From NCBI GenBank assembly GCA_017545535.1, contig JAFWMS010000028.1, positions 124,001 to 188,000 on the forward strand: a stretch of DNA of 64,000 nt, read 5' to 3'. Shown here piece after piece: positions 61,317-64,000 of the stretch. This DNA is from Clostridia bacterium (GTDB taxonomy: Bacteria > Bacillota > Clostridia > Christensenellales > CAG-138). A model generated the notes under the pieces. It did no database searches, had not been told where the DNA came from, and saw only the letters and a list, made by a program, of their open reading frames with translations. The translations under genes were made by a program, and so were the position numbers. Every line of letters starts with the position of its first letter. Positions within the stretch are counted from its first letter, which is position 1.

Positions 61317-62564
61317 TCACCGGTCGGCCTCGGGATCGGACGTCGCCGTCTCAGAGGACGCATAGCCCGTCAGACACTCTGCCGGAATGTTTTCCATAAA
61401 GTCGTTCTTTTCCACATCTTCGCCCACGGTGCTGAGCACCAGCCCGTAATCCGAAGGCATATACTTGCCCTTATGGATGTTGTTGATCTTAGACCGCTCC
61501 TCCACGTTCCACATCTTCATGCCCTCTACAGCCAGTTGTCGGGCAGTCTTGCCGCCAAAGAATTCCAGAGGCGTGTCCACGTCGATGAAAATGGGATTTT
61601 CCGGGTACATATGACAGTACAGCTTCTTCACCTGCCAGGCGCCGTACTTCTCCGCCGAATCGGGATACCGGGCGGGGTCCGCCGCTGCGATCACCGCCTC
61701 TTGGGTGATTTCGGCCGCCAGCTTGTTGACGCCGCTGTGAAAATCGCCGATGCTCGGATCGTGGGTCACCACCACCTCCGGCCGCACACGGCGCAGCTCC
61801 GCGGTCAGCAGCTCCACAGGATCGGGCTGCCCTTCCTTGAACCACTCCGCTTTATGTTTGTCGTAATCGTAAGACAAAAAGTCCGTGAACTCGAAGAAGG
61901 TCTTGAAATGCCTTAGTCCCAGATGATAAGAGCCGCCGGAGCTCTTGCGTTGCCGGCCGATGGTATCGCAGCAGATGTCCGCCACGGTTACGGAATACCC
62001 CCGCTCCACGCAGGTGGGGATCACCGCGCCAAAGATGAGCACATCGTCGTTGCCGTGAGCCTCTACCAGCATCAAGTCCGCCTTGTCCAGGGGCTCCTCC
62101 CAGGAGACCAGCTTGGGCTGCAGTTCGATTTGCCGCTGCTTGTAGGCGAACAACTCCGCCATGTCCCCCTCTCCCTCCAAAACGGTCATGCGGACCTCCC
62201 GCGCCTCTTCCGGAGGGAAAACGGTGATGAATCGTATCACGCTGCCATATTCCCGCTCCTCCAGGACGGCACCGTTCTCATCCAAAAAAGCCATCTTGGC
62301 CCGGGTGGGGATATACCTCCACTCCCAGTAGACGGCGGCCACCGGCGCCTTTTCCGGATCCCAACGGACGGAAAACCAGTCTCCCTCTACGAAATGGACG
62401 GTTGTGGAGTAGGTGTTGTCCCACAGAGACTCCCGACGTACGTTTTCGGCATGGATCTCGATGATGCAGGCGTGGTTGATATGGGCGTCCGCCAGGGCGG
62501 GCAGGGGGATCGCCAACAGCAACAGCACAGCGAAGAGCAAAGAAATCAGGCGCAGTCGTTTCAT
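61317..62564 (-). CDS. Secreted PIG-L deacetylase-family protein with altered catalytic motif, 415 aa
   Basis: PIG-L enzymes remove acetyl groups from N-acetylglucosaminyl lipids or related sugars using zinc. A signal peptide (1-25, ending ALA) directs it outside. Residues 26-155 form a beta-rich N-terminal domain and the PIG-L domain follows. The usual AHPDDE motif is AHGNDD here (residues 169-174). His170 and Asp173 are kept, but the Asp that acts as general base in characterised enzymes is Asn172. The later THDPSIGDFH motif (267-276) gives the third ligand histidine. The protein may have a modified mechanism or be a binding protein. It is the last gene in a minus-strand run after the thioesterase. 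Confidence 0.85.
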   Translation of the reverse strand: MKRLRLISLLFAVLLLLAIPLPALADAHINHACIIEIHAENVRRESLWDNTYSTTVHFVEGDWFSVRWDPEKAPVAAVYWEWRYIPTRAKMAFLDENGAVLEEREYGSVIRFITVFPPEEAREVRMTVLEGEGDMAELFAYKQRQIELQPKLVSWEEPLDKADLMLVEAHGNDDVLIFGAVIPTCVERGYSVTVADICCDTIGRQRKSSGGSYHLGLRHFKTFFEFTDFLSYDYDKHKAEWFKEGQPDPVELLTAELRRVRPEVVVTHDPSIGDFHSGVNKLAAEITQEAVIAAADPARYPDSAEKYGAWQVKKLYCHMYPENPIFIDVDTPLEFFGGKTARQLAVEGMKMWNVEERSKINNIHKGKYMPSDYGLVLSTVGEDVEKNDFMENIPAECLTGYASSETATSDPEADR

Positions 62565-62619
62565 GATATATCCTTTCTGAAAAAAGATGATCCGGACAGG
62601 CGGGAACGAAAAAGCCCGT

Positions 62620-63333
62620 TTACTCCCCGTAGGTCAGGTTCAGGCGAAAGAGCTTCTTCCCCCGATCGCCACTGAGCAGGAAGACGTCTCCCTGCTGAAG
62701 ATAAGTCAGGTCCACCGGGTCGGAGAGCTTTGCTTCGCCGTTGAACTCTGCCCGGATCTCCCGGATAGGCCGGACCCGCAGCTCCGCCGGCATCAGATCC
62801 TCGCACAAATCCAGATACCGGGTGTTGTTCATGTGCCCGTTCAGATCCACATAGCTGTAGGGCACGGTAAAGGTCTCTCCCGTCCCCGCCACAGCGGGTT
62901 TGGGCGCCATAGGCAGAGGCAGGGGTTTTTCCCCCTCCTCCCCGTCGATGCGGACGCCGTGCTCCTCCGGGAACACCAGCTTCCGGCTCTCCCGGTCCAT
63001 GAGGGCCCAGAGGGCGCTGCCTGTGAGCAGCGTTTGGCCCCATGGATCCTCCATCCGATAGTACCGGGGAAAGTACAGGTGCATGGTCTGTCCGGGCCAG
63101 GAGAGGAGCTTTACGTCCTCGTCATAGATCGGGAGCCGATCGATCTTCACCTGCTGCAGGGTCACGATCCAGAGGAGCCCCCTGTCCAGCGTCCTTTCCC
63201 GGCCCATGCCCAGTTCCGTGGTATGGGCGATGGACGCCTCCTGTAAAAAAGTGAACAGCCGACTGAGCCGGAGCCGCCGCCGGGCGTCCACGTCCGAGCT
63301 CAGCAGCCGATAGCTTTTCTCGTACACGCTCAT
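62620..63333 (-). CDS. Acyl-ACP thioesterase, 237 aa
   Basis: A double-hotdog FatA/FatB-type hydrolase that frees fatty acids from acyl carrier protein. The first hotdog starts with YEKSYRLLSSDVDARRRLRL and has FTFLQEASIAHTTELG. The second has PYSYVDLNGHMNNTRYLDL, whose Asp/Asn/His set is the usual catalytic group. Its ATG overlaps the stop of the acyl carrier protein gene (63330-63333), so its dedicated partner is probably that ACP. The chain length released is unknown. The longer frame to 63441 runs through the ACP gene and is rejected. Confidence 0.92.
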   Translation of the reverse strand: MSVYEKSYRLLSSDVDARRRLRLSRLFTFLQEASIAHTTELGMGRERTLDRGLLWIVTLQQVKIDRLPIYDEDVKLLSWPGQTMHLYFPRYYRMEDPWGQTLLTGSALWALMDRESRKLVFPEEHGVRIDGEEGEKPLPLPMAPKPAVAGTGETFTVPYSYVDLNGHMNNTRYLDLCEDLMPAELRVRPIREIRAEFNGEAKLSDPVDLTYLQQGDVFLLSGDRGKKLFRLNLTYGE

Positions 63334-63584
63334 GCCTTGGGCATCCGCTTCTCGATGGCGTCCACCACGTCCCCCAAGGTGGACAGCTTCTGCCACTGAC
63401 GGTTGGGGATGCGCACGTCGAAAGCCGCCTCCAGGCGGCATATGATGAGGGTGAAGCCCATGGAATCGATGCCGGTGTCCGTGTTGATGACGGTGTCCTC
63501 GTCGAACGACTGTCCCTCCAGCTCCGGCAGGGACTCCACGATGACGGTCTTGGCCTTCTCCAGTATTTCTTCTCTGCGGGTCAT
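63330..63584 (-). CDS. Acyl carrier protein, 84 aa
   Basis: A four-helix ACP. The phosphopantetheine serine is Ser41 in GIDSMGFTL (usual DSL/DSM). The acidic helix II LIICRLEAAFDV follows. ATG 63584 overlaps the stop of the acyl ligase gene (ATGA at 63581-63584), with GAGGAG upstream. It differs from the standard AcpP of fatty acid synthesis in the IPNRQWQKLSTLGDV C-terminal part, so it is likely a pathway-specific carrier serving the ligase and thioesterase on either side. Confidence 0.93.
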   Translation of the reverse strand: MTRREEILEKAKTVIVESLPELEGQSFDEDTVINTDTGIDSMGFTLIICRLEAAFDVRIPNRQWQKLSTLGDVVDAIEKRMPKA

Positions 63585-64000
63585 TGCTCCTCTTTCCCTT
63601 CCCGTTGGACAGCCCAACGCATGATCTTGCCGCTGGCGGTCCTGGGCAGCGGCCTCCCGAAAAACACGATGTCCCGAAGCTGCTGTCCCCGGGGCCGGTC
63701 AGCCATGAGGGGGCGCAGCTTCTCCCACAGGGGTCCTTTGTCCTGCTCCGGCCCCTCCAGAACCAGGATGGGCCCCCTGTCCTCCAGAACCACGCACAGG
63801 TCCATGGTGTTCAGGGCCTGGGCAATGGCCCCCTCGTACTCCGGCAAAAACAGCTTGGTCCCGTCCATGAGCACCAGCGTTTCCTTCTTTCGCCCGGTGA
63901 GGACGAGCCTCCCCGCCCAGTCCAACCGTCCCAGGTCCCCGGTGTGGAGGACCCCATTCGCGAGGGCTGCCGCCGTATCCTCGGGCCGACGCCAGTATCC
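63581..64000 (-). CDS. AMP-dependent acyl-ligase, C-terminal part (5' end outside window)
   Basis: About 139 residues, open to base 64000 in frame. They start GYWRRPEDTAAALANGVLHT, continue with the adenylate-forming motif TGDLGRLD and the hinge LVLTGRKKE, and end with the conserved lysine region PRTASGKIMRW. This is the C-terminal lid of an adenylate-forming enzyme. Because an ACP and a thioesterase follow with overlapping starts, it most likely charges an acyl chain onto that ACP. The internal TTG 63925 is not a real start; the gene begins beyond the window. Confidence 0.9.
   Translation of the reverse strand, partial: GYWRRPEDTAAALANGVLHTGDLGRLDWAGRLVLTGRKKETLVLMDGTKLFLPEYEGAIAQALNTMDLCVVLEDRGPILVLEGPEQDKGPLWEKLRPLMADRPRGQQLRDIVFFGRPLPRTASGKIMRWAVQREGKEEQ

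Noticed and set aside
63581..63925. Stand-alone small gene starting at TTG 63925
   Set aside because: The frame stays open to base 64000 with clear adenylate-forming enzyme motifs upstream of that codon, so this is the end of a larger gene.

Overview
The window is GC-rich, densely coded bacterial chromosome with mostly minus-strand genes, ATGA-type start/stop overlaps, strong Shine-Dalgarno sites and TTGNNN-17-TATAAT promoters. The gene content points to an anaerobic Gram-positive member of the Clostridia, probably an Oscillospirales- or Christensenellales-like gut lineage: a flavodiiron protein fused to a flavin reductase, indolepyruvate:ferredoxin oxidoreductase, CdaA/CdaR, DUF1540, dockerin-type repeats, CotH and DUF819. 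The lineage is inferred from gene families only. No rRNA, tRNA, CRISPR array, transposase or phage gene was seen, and no gap between genes exceeds 300 bases.

Layout. 0-7 kb: a partial flavodiiron gene, then plus-strand small enzymes (Nudix, P-loop kinase, an AT-rich S51 peptidase that looks acquired, a SpoU methylase, a hydrolase) and a DUF11 protein. 7-14 kb: a two-component system with 11-bp-spaced repeats at its promoter, two tandem CorC/HlyC-like transporters and MgtC. 13.4-18 kb: a CotH kinase / VTC polyphosphate polymerase / DUF4956 operon. 18-24 kb: recF-gyrB-gyrA. 24-33 kb: DUF1540, threonine dehydratase, TypA, a secreted Pro/Thr-repeat dockerin protein, an FAD dehydrogenase and cdaA-cdaR. 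33-40 kb: ABC exporter, GtrA, YhbY, Obg, Nth, TrxB and a leaderless peptidoglycan hydrolase-like protein. 40-47 kb: a DMT transporter, DUF362, threonine aldolase-like and MBL genes divergent from iorAB. 47-53 kb: a lipoprotein, a second P-loop kinase, GNAT, an ECF sigma with DUF4179 anti-sigma, a uridine-kinase-like protein and an RlmI-like methylase. 53-64 kb: a secreted protein with 41-residue CxxC repeats, an esterase, CapA, two PepD paralogues around a DUF819 transporter, a PIG-L protein and a thioesterase / ACP / acyl-AMP ligase operon cut by the window edge.

The most unusual signal is outside the genes. Six intergenic gaps (about 6.9, 10.0, 25.2, 36.3, 41.4 and 59.8 kb) carry members of one structured repeat family. 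The complete form has three hairpins in fixed order. Stem sequences differ between copies but stay complementary within each copy, while the loops and linkers are conserved. Others are two facing copies of the first hairpin, or a shortened form. I do not recognise this family as a named element.

Several neighbouring genes probably work together: CotH-VTC-DUF4956 in envelope polyphosphate or protein phosphorylation; PepD-DUF819-PepD in peptide uptake and cleavage; ligase-ACP-thioesterase in acyl-chain handling; and IorAB, FprA and TrxB in anaerobic redox metabolism.
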